Origin: Adiantum capillus-veneris | Lineage: Eukaryota; Streptophyta; Polypodiopsida; Polypodiales; Pteridaceae | DNA length: 64,000 bases | Direction: 5' to 3' | NCBI GenBank assembly: GCA_014529385.2 | Contig: CM043943.1 | Span: 159,236,247 to 159,300,246 of the forward strand | Shown: piece after piece, positions 46,801-60,013 of the stretch | How the letters are laid out: each line of letters starts with the position of its first letter | Numbering within the stretch: the first letter of the stretch is position 1 | Position numbers and translations under genes: made by a program | Notes under the pieces: generated by a model | What the model was told of the DNA's origin: nothing | Seen by the model: only the letters and a program-made list of their open reading frames with translations | Databases searched by the model: none

Positions 46801-48175
46801 CGCAAAATATACTCAGGCATGGTCTTATGTTGTTACATAGAACATGTATCCCATGTAGTCCAATTTTTGTCCTTCTCATTAGTGGAAAGAAATTCTTTTC
46901 TAAATACATCCTCAAAGACAATCCATGATCACAGCACAATGCCCTTCTCCTTGAGCTACATCCACTACTTATAAGCTTTACCTTTTACTGTCAAACTAGT
47001 TTGCAATGCCTTGACTGTATCTCGACTCCGACTTGATCATGAATACCATTCCATTTACGTACAAAGATATTAAATGCATCCGTGATGCATTCTTTCTCCT
47101 CCTCGTGAAAGATCTATGGTTTTGTGTTTATCAACAGCTCATCTACCTCTTTTTGGGCCAGAACATAGAACCAATTCCGATTGGAGCCTTGCTCCGAAAT
47201 GTCAAGGACAGGGTTTACAAGCACATTGTCTGATGGAAACCCTTGGTTGTTCACTTGCGAGACTCTTGGCCTACTGATGCAAATATTGCACTACCAAATC
47301 GGACATCTTTGTGACATTTTCATTCAATTGTACAAAATTTGTTTCAATCTTAGACATGCTTGATTGCAATGCCCTAAACTGTTGCAAATCAAGAAACTTT
47401 GTGCTATTATCTATGCCTTCTACCATACGACCCTCCGTGAGAGTAGACGGTGGCAAGGCAATAGCAGATGCAACAAGTGCAAGACGCTCGAAGTCAAACT
47501 GATCATGCATATCTATTTCTAAAACCATGGTGCAATGCACCTTGCTTTAACGACTGTTTGATTTCTTTGCTCGACTTTGAGGTCATCGCTTTTCCGAATT
47601 CACTAATCCTTGCCTAGTATTTATTGCCAAGGCCCGGACATCTTGCCAAGGCCCCGTACAAGCATGCACATCTACAACTTTGCAAAAGTTGGGGAAAAAA
47701 CAAAGCAAAAATGCAAAAAACGTGACTCGATGGCTTTGTCGACCATATAGTGGCTTGCTAAATTTTCGAGCGTAGGAATGTTCTGAAACACTGTGGGACA
47801 GCACCCCTACTAAGGTGGAGGTGGGTGACTAAATACCCTCTTAGTATGAATCAAAGGAGATTCAATGGTGTTGGTAGTGCATAGAGGATGGATATGGAAG
47901 AAAAACCGCTCGGGTCGATATGTAGAGCCCGTCTCCGCTTGTCATACGGAAGCAAGAATTTTTTTGTGGGTGCTCACTTATGGAGATAGAGCCATGGCAA
48001 AATGGTGAGGTATGCCGCCTTCTCACATGCAAGTAGCCGCTCCCAACCGACTTACAGCCCCGCCTTCCCCACCATGAAAGTTTCAACAGCACGCAAAGAG
48101 ATGGTGTACATGCGCCATGCAAAATCTCCAAGACTTACCCTTTTCCAAAGTCTTTAACCGGCTTTGATACCAACA
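43890..48175 (-). pseudogene. Old gypsy gag, protease, RT and RNase H remnants
   Basis: Gag-like frame 47540-47271; a Cys/His/Asn-rich frame 46685-46482; protease at 46423-46172 with VRILIDGNASQNFI (Asp kept, Gly-Asn replacing Ser-Gly); RT at 45117-44707 with KNKYPLLRVDEFFDKL, KINLRSGNHHQVRI and LIMPFGLTNAPTTF. The catalytic YxDD position reads FLVG, so RT is dead. RNase H start HIDQSKVDVIQNWPSPK lies at 44670-44560, and a decayed ADALSRR block (GHAFSRM) near 44090. It is much more decayed than the insertions inside it. Confidence 0.7.
48161..48172 (-). other. Primer binding site of the old gypsy
   Basis: Minus-strand TGGTATCAAAGC, one mismatch from the initiator tRNA-Met site, three bases from the LTR. 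Confidence 0.75.
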
Positions 48176-48289
48176 TGAGACCAAAGGGTGTTAGCACTAC
48201 CTACTCCACCTAACCTTTATAGGCTAGTTGAACCCCCATGCTCAGTTCCCACCAAGGCCCTACCTGACTCGGCTACCCTTTCCCTTACA
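48176..48289 (-). repeat. 5' LTR of the old gypsy element
   Basis: 114 bp; minus-strand TATAAA at 48217-48222. Outer end CCTTACA followed by CACAA. It shares with the LTR at 443-596 a start of the type TGT.AGG.CAAGGGTA and a TATA..GGGTGG phrase. Confidence 0.78.
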
Positions 48290-48519
48290 CACAATGGAAA
48301 ATGAGTGTAGCTTGCATGCACTAACATAACAATGTCAACATAGACAAAGTCTCTGCGATTAAGGCATGTAGGAAACATAGGTTTTCTAGGCACATCCAAA
48401 ACATCTATTTATACTATATATAAGGCCAAAGATACCCTCCTAGTGTTGAGCCCTCAAGCTTTTGAAGTTTGCACGACTGCAAGACCACCAGCTTTTTACT
48501 GCCTCGCTGCTCGCCTACC

Positions 48520-48784
48520 ACAACTATCCACGTGATGATCCTTGGGACTAAGTGACACCCATATTAAACGCGGGGTGGAGTAATGGGATCGACGGTCGGG
48601 GCTGCGGGGCGGAATCTCGAGGCGCACTAACCTTGGCCAGCGAGAAAAACAAGGCGCACCGGCAAAAAGGCGAGGCACATTAAACATGGTCAGCGAGAAA
48701 AACGAGGCGCAGCAAGGCGATTTGAACCTGACCTCGCCGTCCGAGTTTAGGGTCACATAGGCTAACCACCTCATCCGCACACGC
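48520..48784 (-). mobile_element. tRNA-derived SINE-like element
   Basis: Minus strand: A-box-like TGGTTAGCCTATG (48756-48768) and B-box GGTTCAAATCG (48718-48728), with tRNA-like spacing. The GC-rich body repeats a GCGCCT(C/T)GTTTTTCTCGCTG phrase twice, then GATCCCATTACTCC and TTTAATATGGGTGTCACTTAGTCC. The latter tail recurs in the opposite orientation at 48915-48965, supporting a dispersed family. Confidence 0.5.
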
Positions 48785-48859
48785 ATAGTGTACTCACAAC
48801 CCTTTTTACAACATTATATTATAAAATAAAATACATTTCCCAAGCTGTAGGTTTAGTTT

Positions 48860-48990
48860 TTTATTTGATTTTTGGGGCTGCGATCTTCTCGACTTTCGCC
48901 CGTGAGCTTCTCCGCCTTTGATCCCATTGCCTCCCCCTGTTAAATATGGGTGTTACTTAGTCCTGATGGATGATGATAGCAAATGCACCG
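48860..48990 (+). mobile_element. Second tail copy of the SINE-like family, inverted
   Basis: GATCCCATTGCCTCC and TTAAATATGGGTGTTACTTAGTCC match the tail of 48520-48784 in the opposite orientation. The tRNA-like head was not found, so it appears 5'-truncated. Confidence 0.45.
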
Positions 48991-49106
48991 TCGCACCTGC
49001 ACATTGCCTTGAAGGCTCTATTTTTAAAAAAATTATAAGAACCTCGGTGGTGCAGTAGCCGCGTCAACTCCTGGGAGTCGGGACCAAGGACCCTGGTAGG
49101 TTGTGT

Positions 49107-49654
<548 letters not shown>

Positions 49655-49799
49655 GAGAGAGAGTAAGAAAGTGAGACTCGAGAGAGACCTAGCGAGTCAC
49701 TCATGCATGTACGCCAAACGGAGAGCGCCCGAGGTTGCCACCCTTAGAGTTTGCTCAAGAAACGTAGGTTTTGGAAAAATCATTTTTCCAAACATAGAA

Positions 49800-50720
49800 A
49801 ATTGCTTTTCTTGAATTTGCCAAGAGCAAATATTAGAAAATTAGGTATATTTTTTGAGTTTTAACACTATTTTCCTCTATTTTGGGACGGAATTTCTCCA
49901 TTTCCCCTTGGCCTCAACCGACATTTTTTAAATAGAAAACGACACGATATTAAGCAGAGACACATTTTTCCCAAACATTGGTTCAGTGTAATCAAAGCTA
50001 TAAATTTAGATATTTACGTCTACATTTTAAAATTCCTTTCCTTGAATTTACCAAGAGGAAGTACTAGAAAATTAGGTTTATTTTTTGAGTTTTACACTAT
50101 TTTCCTCTATTTTGGGGCGGAATTTCTTCTTATCCCCCTGGCCTCAATCGACATTTTTTAAATTGAAAACGGCACGATACTAAGTTGGACACATTTTTCC
50201 CAATCACCAGTTCAATGTAATCACAGCTATAAATTTAGATGTTTACATTTACATTTTAAAATTCCTTTTCTTGAATTTTCCAAGAGGAAGTACTAGAAAA
50301 TTAGGTTTATTTTTTGAGTTTTTATAGTCTTTTTCTCTATTTTCGGACGGAATTTCTTCTTTTCCCGCTGGCCTCAACTGCATTTTTGAAATTGAAAACG
50401 GCATGATATTAAGCTGAGACACATTTTTCCCGAACACAGCTTCAGTGTAGTCATAACTATAAATTTAGATATTTACGTCTACATTTTAAAATTCCTCCTC
50501 TAGAATTTTCCAAGAGGAAGTATTAGAAAATTAGGTTTATTTTTTGAGTTTTTACACTATTTTCCTCTATTTTGGGACGAAACTTCTCCTTTTCCCCTTG
50601 GACTCAACCAACATTTTTGAAATTGAAAACGACACGACATCAAGCTGAGACACATTTTTCCTGAACACTAGTTCAGTGTAATCACAACCGTCTACTTTTT
50701 AAATATGAAGGTGAGAGTGT
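49800..50720 (+). repeat. Four tandem copies of a 230-bp repeat
   Basis: The phrase CTTGAATTT.CCAAGAG recurs at about 49811, 50042, 50271 and 50501, in steps of 229-231 bp. Each unit carries TTAGGT.TATTTTTTGAGTTTT, GGACGGAATTTCTTC and AATTGAAAACGGCACGA. No frame spans the units. It looks like a short satellite array. Confidence 0.85.
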
Positions 50721-50896
50721 AATCCCGTCTGCACTGCAATTTTAGATGTTTACATTTTAAAGATGAAGGTGAGAAAATCTACAAAAAGTTAGAAAAATTG
50801 CATGAAAACTTTCCAATTTTATCAATCTACCTCAAAAATTTATTATATATAAGTTTGCCAAGTTTTTGGAAAAAGGTTTTTTTTTAGCACTACGAG

Positions 50897-50953
<57 letters not shown>

Positions 50954-51072
50954 CAGCAATGGGAACACTCAAAAAGAAAGAGAGGGTGACACTAAAAGGA
51001 ATTGAATATGGTTCTGAAAATGGAATTTCCAGAACACTTGTGAGAGCACTCCATTGATTGTGTTTCCAAGAC

Positions 51073-51115
<43 letters not shown>

Positions 51116-53740
51116 TGCAAAATCTCTAACCAACAGCTTGCTCCCATAGGCAATAGAGACAAATGCAAGAAGTTGCATTCGATGACAACCAACGATTCTT
51201 GGCAAAAGCTGAAAACGGATAGCTCGCATCATGATATCGTCTGGGAATCAAGACAATATAGAAAATCTACAAACACATCCTCTTTGCAAGGTCAGCACAC
51301 CTTTGTTCACCTTCTTTGATAACCGTGTTCTTTTAAAGGTAGCTTGGATTTCTACACGAAATTTCTCTATTTCTGTCGATTTTCTCACCTTTAAACTTAA
51401 TTTAAAACTTCGTAGTTGGGATTATATTAAACCGGGTTTTTCAAGCATTGGCTGATACACGATCCTCTTTTTTGAAAATTTGGAAAACCTACATATGAGA
51501 AATTTTACATGTGAATTGATTACATTTTCAAGAATTTTTGCACTAGATGGTACACGATTCTCCTTCAAGTTTATCAACATGTGTAGGTGGGATTACACTG
51601 AGCCTACATATTTTTCTAACATCGTGATACACAAAAATAAACATTGCTAATGCATGTTAAAGCGAATATAATACACGATCAACCCTTCGTCTTCAAATTT
51701 AGAATTTGGAGGTAAATCTCAAAATTTTGGTGGAATTTTAGCCCTTTTTTTTCTCGTTGTGATACATTAGCAAGGCATTGCTAATGCAATATATATTATA
51801 GGTATTTCTTGAAAAAACTTCTCTAAAAACTTGGCAAGCCTACATATGAGAAATAGTAGAGGTAAAGTGACTAAATTTGGAGGTTTTATACTAAATTGCA
51901 TTGAGTTCTTCTAAACTTTTTAGGTTTTTTCACCTTTAGCTTTGTAGGTGGGATTACTCTAAGCCTAGGTTTTTGTCCAACATTGAAGTTTAAAAATGCT
52001 TCTTTTAATTGGTACACAAAGTGATACAAGGACCTATGCACCTTTTGTACCTATGCATTTGTTGTCAAAGGAAATGCAATAAGAAGAAAAGTTATGTGAG
52101 AATTCTTAGAAACATTTCTGTGAATATAGTTATCCCACATAATGCGGTAATTGCAAAAAAAAAAATGGAAAGATATCAAGTTATTCCTTGGCAAGGTGGA
52201 GGACCGGCCAAGGAGTAGGATATGGTCATAATGTGTGTGCGCTCATGAGTTAGAGTACTTACATTATGTCCCCATATATGGGTTGTAGAATACTTATATG
52301 GCTTCTATTGGCTATAATTGTACCCTTGATAATGAGATAATGAGTGCGAATTGATTAGAAGACGCAAAAATATACATTGTGTTGCACGCTTATTTGCTTT
52401 TCGAAAAACAATTATTTGACTCACGATCAATGTTAAGAAGACCTCAAAGTTCTACCATTGAAAGAAAAACCCTTTTTCTAAAAACTTGAATAGCCTTCTT
52501 GGGGAAAAGAATAGAGACGATTTACAAGATTTGTAGGTTTTCTCAGTTTTCATTTAGATTAGAGGTAAATTTCAAAAAAAAAAATTGAAGGGATTCCTCT
52601 AGAATCGCCCTTCTTAAAAGACGAACACAATTATGAGCCACTCTAATTCTGAAGACCCAAAAAGATAATTTATTCACACTTCATGCTACCTAACATAATA
52701 ATAGGTGGAATATTCTAAGCACTTATCTTCATGAACAATATTCCTCCTACATTATTTTCTTGAATTAGCTACTCTATATGATGTTAGTGTTGCCACAAGA
52801 AACCAAAAACCTCAAGAATTTTGATCTAAAAAAGATGTATAAATTGATGACATTTTATCTCACATAACACACACAAGGACATTGAACTGGGAGCCACCCA
52901 TCTGAGAAGGAAGAAGAGAGTTGCCACCACATTGCACATGGGCCAACCCCACACAAACTGACCACCAAATTATTCGATTGAGACCTTGTGATCTACTAGC
53001 TCCCTTATCAGCTGGATGGTAATGGTTGTCTCTCTATGGTCAAGTGCCTTTGCCATTTACCTTTGTAGTGGTGATGCCCTAGCTCAATCCGAGCAGGGGT
53101 ATGCAATGTAATTCTTTTCGGGAAGGTTATCATATACACTCACACTTGTGAACATTGGCAAAAAAAGGTGTATGATTGCCCTAATGAAATGACATGACTC
53201 TACTTATATTGAAAAACCAATTGACAAGCTAATACTTGCCTTCTTATTTGAAGAGAAGATTTTTTGTCTTCTCATCCAAAGACGCTATCGCCTTTGTTCC
53301 TACTTTCTTATGATAGGAAAAATGGTTTAACAAGGAAAGATGCACGTCAAAACCTAATACTGGTCCGTCAAAACCCCGGTTGCATCCTTCTAATTCTAGC
53401 ATTGTATACTTATATATACAAAAATTAGACACATTAATCCATGATCACATAATAATTCTCTATTTTCGAGACAGAAATAGATCCCTTAAAGGAATTCCTT
53501 AGCAAGATAATGTAAAACAAACTTTTTTTGCACTTTTACGCTTAACAACAAGGATAGCGAGAGATAAAAGAGTTAGTCATACTACATTTGAGCATTAAAA
53601 CAAGGCACACTCCATTCCAAAAGACAAATCGCATAATCCATGGGCACAAAAAAAACCAATGCATCCCAAAGAACAACCTTGCTTTCCAAAAGAATTGAAT
53701 GAGACATGCAATTTAAATAACGTTGTGAGACACCAATCAC

Positions 53741-53809
<69 letters not shown>

Positions 53810-55889
53810 ATTGTGCCAAAACCCATCTCCAACAAAAAAGACACACCGCATTTTTTTTTTAAATGCATCACTTAGTGAAAAATAACACTATGTCTCAAAC
53901 CCTAGCCCCAACATTTGGTATTTAAGAGGAAGCCCAAGTGGTTCCTCATGCCAAGTTGACTATGAGCTTTGAATTTGTTTGCACTCTATCTCTCTTTGGG
54001 GAGCATTATAGCTAATATTGTAATGTATTGAGATTATTTTATGCTTGCATCATAATGTTTCAATATGGAAACTTATGCACTTATTATGAAATTGGTGTTT
54101 TCTCCATTTGAAATTGGTGTTTTCTCCATTGCTCGGCTTAATCATTTATGAAGATAAAGGACATGTGTCTGTCTTCCCAACTCTCCAAGTAGTTCCTCAC
54201 ATATGTGTACACAACGAAAAGGTTGCATGGAATTATCATCGCTAATTTGTTATACAATGCACTATATACTTGCCTTGCCATCCTCAACAAATGACCAAGG
54301 TCATGGTAGGAGTCCCTTCACATTTGTGGAGGGTTGTGTTCATGGTGATGTCACTTTTTCACAAGTGTTGTGAATTATCATGCTGCAAGGACATGAACAA
54401 AGACAACACACTATGTCATGTTTGGATGGGACAAGAAGATATCATCGACAATGCATCCAAAGGTATCGAGAGCTAAAGTATTGTTAAATATTTAAGAGTT
54501 TCAATGGCATTAATATTTCACTCTTTGGGTCCACACCAATGTATCATTCGCACACTATATTTTTTTTGTTGATTGAATTCTCTATGACCTTTCCATGTTA
54601 TATTACCAATGACTAAAAATTTTAAGGCAATAAAATAAAGGATGAAAAACCTGATTACCACTTTGGATTATTTGTAATCTTAATTTTGTTATGAAGCATG
54701 GTTGTCATTATCTTCGATTGAATACATAGAGAATAATTGTCATTATCTTTGATTGAATACATAGAGAATAATTGCAGATGTTGTGAATTGAGGGGAGAAA
54801 AGGTTTACCTAAACTAGACCATACTTTTTCTTGGCCGCACCAACGCGAGGGTCACATACTAGTATTAGTTACGCCAAACACTCGCATATAAGAAGACTAT
54901 CGAATCTCAAATTTTCACTTTAAGATGACTTTGCAATGTCATGTGTGCAACAAATTAAAACTGCAAATTTCAGCTACCTACACTAAGAATAAGTTCCTTA
55001 AATTACTCTCATACCATTTGTTCACTTTAAACTTGCAAAAACAACACATACACAATAGAAAATTGGCTACAAGGTAGAAGCATTCAAATCTGCAAGTTTT
55101 TGGCATCAAAATAACTAGAAATAGTAGTACAACTTTGGAGGTAATCACTTTGGAGCTTTTGTTCAATTGTTCTTTCCTTCAGTGGTGACTCATGCCCTTG
55201 TTTATCAATCAAGAAAAGTATCCTTGAGCAAAGTAAAGGGGGGCATGGTGACCTACTAGCCAATCCATCCCAAGAATTCCATCATGAATTCCTATCGAGA
55301 GAGTTTGAAATATGGCTAAGGTAGAGCTACCCATTAATTATCATATAGATTATGTCCTTCTCATTAGCAAGTTATACTCATTTTATTACAGGGTGCTAAT
55401 TGAGTCCTAGCCTTCTCAAACGAATGTGTACTACCAAAATCAATAAAAAGCTCAAATTTTTCACCTCAATGATTTTCTCAGGTCAAGATGATAGCGTCTC
55501 AAGGGTCCATTGTATAATCATGTTAATATATCATGTGAGTTTGTCAAGAGAGGTATTTTGGAAAATCTAAGCAATTTAAAAAAGATACATTCACAAAGGG
55601 GTTTTAATAATCAATTTTTAAAAAAAACCATGAATAAAAACCCTACAAACACACATTAAATAGGGGTTCTAAATAGCGTAATTCCTGAGGATTGCGTATT
55701 GTTGGCTTACTTAAGGATTGTTGATGGCAGCATGTAGTTGTGCTTTTTCTTCATCCTCTTCTCCAAAAGTTAGTTCTCCTACACTAACACAAGCTCTTGC
55801 AGCCATTCCTCATCCTCGGATTTGTCCTCCCTTCCTTCCTCTACAAAGTCCATCTCTTCCTCATCCTCTAGCTTGCATAGGTCCATTTA
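50721..55889. other. Non-coding, AT-rich, with GA arrays
   Basis: GA arrays at 50899-50951, 51073-51104 and 53742-53806. Phrases of the type GTGATACA, GTAGGTGGGATTA and AAAACTTGGCAAG recur at 51230-51980. An acidic-free short plus frame at 55718-55924 is unrecognised. No supported gene. Confidence 0.45.
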
Positions 55890-56830
55890 TTGCATTGGAT
55901 CACCTTGGAAAGTGGTTCTTGTAATGCCCTTGCCCATTGCATTCATAACTACTAATAGTAGATGCTGAAAAACTAGATTTTGTGGTCGATGATTCTAGTT
56001 AATGGGTCTTTCTTTTTTGTTGTCCATCTTGAGGTGGTTAATTTCACGATGTGAGCTAGCTAGCTCTCTAGCTAAGGGTTTTTCCCTGAAAAGAACATCT
56101 TGCAATGTAGCAGGCCTCATAGCTTTAAGACATGTATTCAACAGGGCAACTAATCGTTGACAAAAAGGTGAAATCTCTCAATCCATAGTCATGAAAGGAG
56201 GATATTTTTTGAGAGTTTCACACTTGGAATAGTATTCTTTGACATATAGATTGAAGAAAAATAAGAATTCATTCATATTAAGAGATTCTTGAGCAGATAT
56301 CGTGCTTTAATGGCCATTTTAATATCCTCTCATACCTATATGATCTAGCTAAATCTGTTACCCGTATAATGTTACCAATAGAGATTAGCATCTCCAATGA
56401 GTCTAAACATACCTAACATATCTTTGTTATTAAAAATCATACTAGTAGAGCAAAAATTATCTCTTCAACTTTCCAAACCAAGAAGCCTCATTACTAATCG
56501 CATGCATTTCAACTATCTTAATACTAGCAAACATATCACAAACTTCTAACTCTACATAGTCTTGAACCTTTGCACATTTGCATGTCCAATATACTAATGC
56601 CAGATGCCACTATCTACAACACTAGGCCCCTATGCATGGCATTCTTCTTGTATTCCTCTACATAGATGCAACCAGAAATGAACTTGACATGCAAAATTTC
56701 TCAAGCATTTTCCCAATAGTAACCAAGTTCCTTATAACATTGGGCCCATGCAATACATCTACCAAATACTTCATTTTGCCATCCATATATTTTCATGCCT
56801 TGCTTAAATCTCCATGACTTATGCACTGCG
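55890..56830 (-). pseudogene. Decayed LTR-retrotransposon fragments
   Basis: Minus-strand frames at 56830-56540 give MKYLVDVLHGPNVIRNLVTI and, after shifts, WH-YIGHANVQRF, like the copia pre-integrase region. Frames at 56300-55890 give a gag-like segment (MNEFLFFFNLYVKEYYSKCE, MRPATLQDV) and a knuckle-like YECNGQGHYKNH. The gag-like part lies downstream of the pre-integrase part, so two unrelated fragments or a rearrangement are implied. Confidence 0.35.
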
Positions 56831-57304
56831 TCTGATTTACCAAGTCGACACAAGACACTAATCCAACAATTGACATTCTAAACACAAAGCATCATATACC
56901 AACTCTTTGGGGACAATCAAGAGTAATCTTCTTTGATGACACATAAAAAAGAACAACACATCTTGATGGTTCACATGTAAAACTACCGGTGAAAATCATG
57001 TAATGGTGTCTACATAGTTGTTGTACATGGGCACCAACTATTGAGTTGTTCCTAGTAGATACACAACCTCCCTGCTTTTTAGTGGCAGTTTTGGTCATGC
57101 ATGTGGACCCTTAGGATCATACATAGGATATGTTGTAACAAAAAAGACTTTCTTAATTACTATTTTGTTGATAAAAGAAATTTGAAGTGTATAGTTGCTC
57201 TACATAATATAGCCCCTACCTCATGACTCCACTACATGTAGTAGTTATTGCAAGACTCTCCCTCTCTTATTGCAAATTTCCAAATTTCCTCTTTTTGGGT
57301 GTGA

Positions 57305-57305
<1 letters not shown>

Positions 57306-57346
<41 letters not shown>
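57306..57346. repeat. (CT)n microsatellite
   Basis: About 41 bp of CT. Confidence 0.9.
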
Positions 57347-57349
<3 letters not shown>

Positions 57350-58900
57350 ATCAAGCTTGAGGTGATGGAGCTCCAAATTGTAGAAACGCGTCACAGTATG
57401 ATTCGACTCCATTTACGTAAGCAAGGATTCTTTGTTGGATCTTCCCAACCACCTTCACAAATTCACTTGATTGCATCGCTTGGGAAAGGCTCTAAAGGTG
57501 TTGGTCCCTGCGTGAGCCAGGTTTTGCTTGTTCATGCAACTCTTGAGGTCTGACGACGTACAGTGTGTGGTCTAATCAAATTTCCAATTGGTTGCCTATA
57601 GTTGTACCATTTGTAAATGGCAGCTCGGATGATTGCTCCCTCCCATCTCCCATCATCGCAGCAGTAGCCCATTGACAAACAGCACTAAGAAAAGTTTAGG
57701 TGATCTCATGACTCTTATCAGCATTACCAATTCACCTTTCAGCTCATCCTTTCTCACTGGCATCCTTATCCTCATCTGATCCTTCATCCTCCTCTGATGC
57801 CTCTCATTCAAAACTTAATATGTCTTGTTTTATCTTTTTAGCCGCACTCATTTTCTTCAACGTGCGCCATGCTGAGATTTTTGTCTTCGACCTCACTTGG
57901 GTCCTTATCCATGCTCCTGCCATCTTCACCCACGTGCACAAGCTTATCCTTCGTATCTAGTGCTTGCGCCTCACTTGTATCACTAGACCTTCGCCCACTT
58001 TGACCTTTTCATTTTGAGCAGCTACCTCTTGCAACTCACCCGAGTCCTTAGTCATGCTGCCACCTTCACCCTCCTATCCTTCGGCATGCTACCACCGTCG
58101 AGATATTAGTGTCTTGCACCTCATTTGGTTCCAAGCATGCTGCCGCCATCACCCACATGTACATGGTCTTGCACTAGTAAGATTGTTCCACTGCTAACAA
58201 TAGTGTTTTCACCCCCCTCACCCCCAAATGAGGTATTAGTGGCATGAACACCAACTCCCTCTGATCTTTGATTGCCATCAACTTCAATTTCAAAGCTAAC
58301 TAATCTATTAGCAGGATGCTTTGCTGGTCTCCACTGGCTCAACTTCATTGGAGTCTCCTTTTTCACACACCCATCCACACTTTTTTTCTTTTTGGTGGAA
58401 TGAGTGAAACGTCCCTGCATCTTTGGTTTGTTTTCTACATTGAAAATTAACACAAAATTTGGTATGTGATGGAGATTTTGTTCAATATAACAATCACATC
58501 ATTCAATGCAACAGACAATATTGGTTAGGGTGAGAAGCAAGCTTCGCCAAGTGTAGCCTGATGCATCATGCCTAAGCAAGACGAGCGAAACTATGCTCAC
58601 CAGTGATAGAAAAGTATGTGTGTGTGATGACGGCATGATCAAAGGCTTTCATGCCACCCAGGCAAGCAAAGGCTTCTCCAAGGTAGACTCGATCAATGCC
58701 AATCTCTAGAAAAAGCAGATACCCCCTTTTTGGTCACTCATAAAAGAAGAAAGGGATGGCAAAGAAACAGCTTTGCACTCGTGATATGTCTAAGAATGGT
58801 TAACACAAGCCTTAAATGCTTTACTTATTTCCTTTTTCCTCGTGTATCCCATGGTATTAAAATCCGAGAAGCCTCAGAAAGTTGTTATGTAGATACATAA
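57347..58900. other. No gene assigned
   Basis: A minus-strand frame 58453-58121 of 110 codons is Lys-rich at first and Gly/Val-rich later; no domain recognised. Imperfect repeats of CACCCACGTGCACAAGCTT-like phrases occur at 57930-58170. Confidence 0.35.
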
Positions 58901-58909
58901 GATAGCAAG

Positions 58910-59133
58910 TATAGGCTTTCACTTTTATTCTTGAAAGCATATGCGGACGACTCACTGTTCATGCATCGTAATCACCCGGATGAAGTGCGATAGATTATTT
59001 CACGCTTTGCCACCTTTGGCCTTGCAAGGTCAATTTCCGGAAATCTAAACTTTTGGCCCTTAATGCACAAGATTGGTATCATCTCTTGTACCTAGCTGGA
59101 CAATCAACAATACTCAGCAACTACATTGGGTTA
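58910..59133 (+). pseudogene. LINE reverse transcriptase relic (YADD block)
   Basis: The frame reads AYADDSLFMHRNHPDEVR, then a stop, then ISRFATFGLARSISG. This matches the plant LINE catalytic block YADDT.LF and the following F...SGL.+N. It is cut by the deleted gypsy element at 59134. Confidence 0.55.
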
Positions 59134-59630
59134 TGTAGAGCACATCTTGAGCTAGAAGAGAGCGACAGAGGGCGCTCACAATATTTAAGAGCTTAAAACT
59201 TGATCACGACTTTAATCTTGATTACAAGACTTAATACTCGATTACGAGAACTTGATTACAAACTTGGATTACAAAGCTTGACTTACAAGGCAAGACTTGA
59301 TTGCAAGAACAAGATTCGAACACAAGACAAGAACTGGAAGAGGGCTTACCTCGCAGGAGCCTCACAACTGGTGTTGGCAAGACTGAGGCGTTGGTAGCCC
59401 AAGACCTCTATTTATACTAGAGCTTAAGGAGGTTAAGAACCTTCTAGGTTCTTCCTCAAGCTTAAGGAGGTCAAGAAATTTCTAGCTTCCTCCGCAAGCT
59501 TAAGGAGGTTAAGAATCTTTTAGGTTCTTCCTCAAACTTAAAAGAGGTTAAGAACCTTCTAGGTTCTTCTTCAAACTTCTAGAACTTTCTAGAACCTTCT
59601 AGATTTTTCTTGAAGCTTGCATCCGTGACA
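59134..59630 (-). repeat. 3' LTR of the deleted gypsy
   Basis: About 497 bp with tandem AAGGAGGTTAAGAACCTTCTAGGTTCTTC units (59425-59600). The phrase TTATACTAGAG is shared with the partner. Confidence 0.8.
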
Positions 59631-60013
59631 ATACCCCTTCCTCTAGCGACGAGTTCCATGAGGAGCAGTTGTCCTTGATGCAGGGGCAGCAGTCTTCAAT
59701 GGTTATTGTTGATGAGACTCACAAACTTTGGCCGGTGTGGGATGGAGGTTAGATGCAGGCTCCCATGTTCGTTCGCTTGCATCATAACCTTTCCAAGGTA
59801 CAAGGTACTGAAGTCTTCCACAAGACATTCTGGAGTCAAGGATTTGCTCGTTCATATTCTTCATGACCATCAATCTCTAAGGGCGCTGGTTGTGAGCATC
59901 CACGAGGAATCTGGCATTGATGACAAGGCTCTAATAGTGAAACATGGAAGACTGGATGAATCTTCATAGAATGTGGTAATAGAGACGATATGTGATTGGA
60001 TTCACTTGGCCAA

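Larger units (their letters stand above)
28326..48289 (-). mobile_element. Old short-LTR Ty3/gypsy element with nested insertions
   Basis: LTRs 28326-28456 and 48176-48289 are flanked by a perfect CACAA (28321-28325 and 48290-48294). A minus-strand primer site TGGTATCAAAGC (48161-48172) lies inside the right LTR. Protein remnants on the minus strand run in gypsy order from right to left: gag about 47540-47271, protease 46423-46172, RT 45117-44707, RNase H to about 43900, integrase 29231-28790, C-terminal tail 28786-28457. Copia copy 2 (29232-34376) and a plus-strand gypsy (34452-43889) are inserted in it. Without them about 5.4 kb remain. Confidence 0.85.

Noticed and set aside
50888-51761. 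CACTACGAGAAAAA and an inverse CTCGTTGTG about 870 bp apart, like CACTA termini
   Set aside because: The right end has a mismatch in the diagnostic pentamer, the flanking trinucleotides differ (TAG and ATA), and no subterminal repeats are present.
55718-55924. 68-codon Ser/Pro-rich frame
   Set aside because: No domain, no splice context and no repeat partner in the window.
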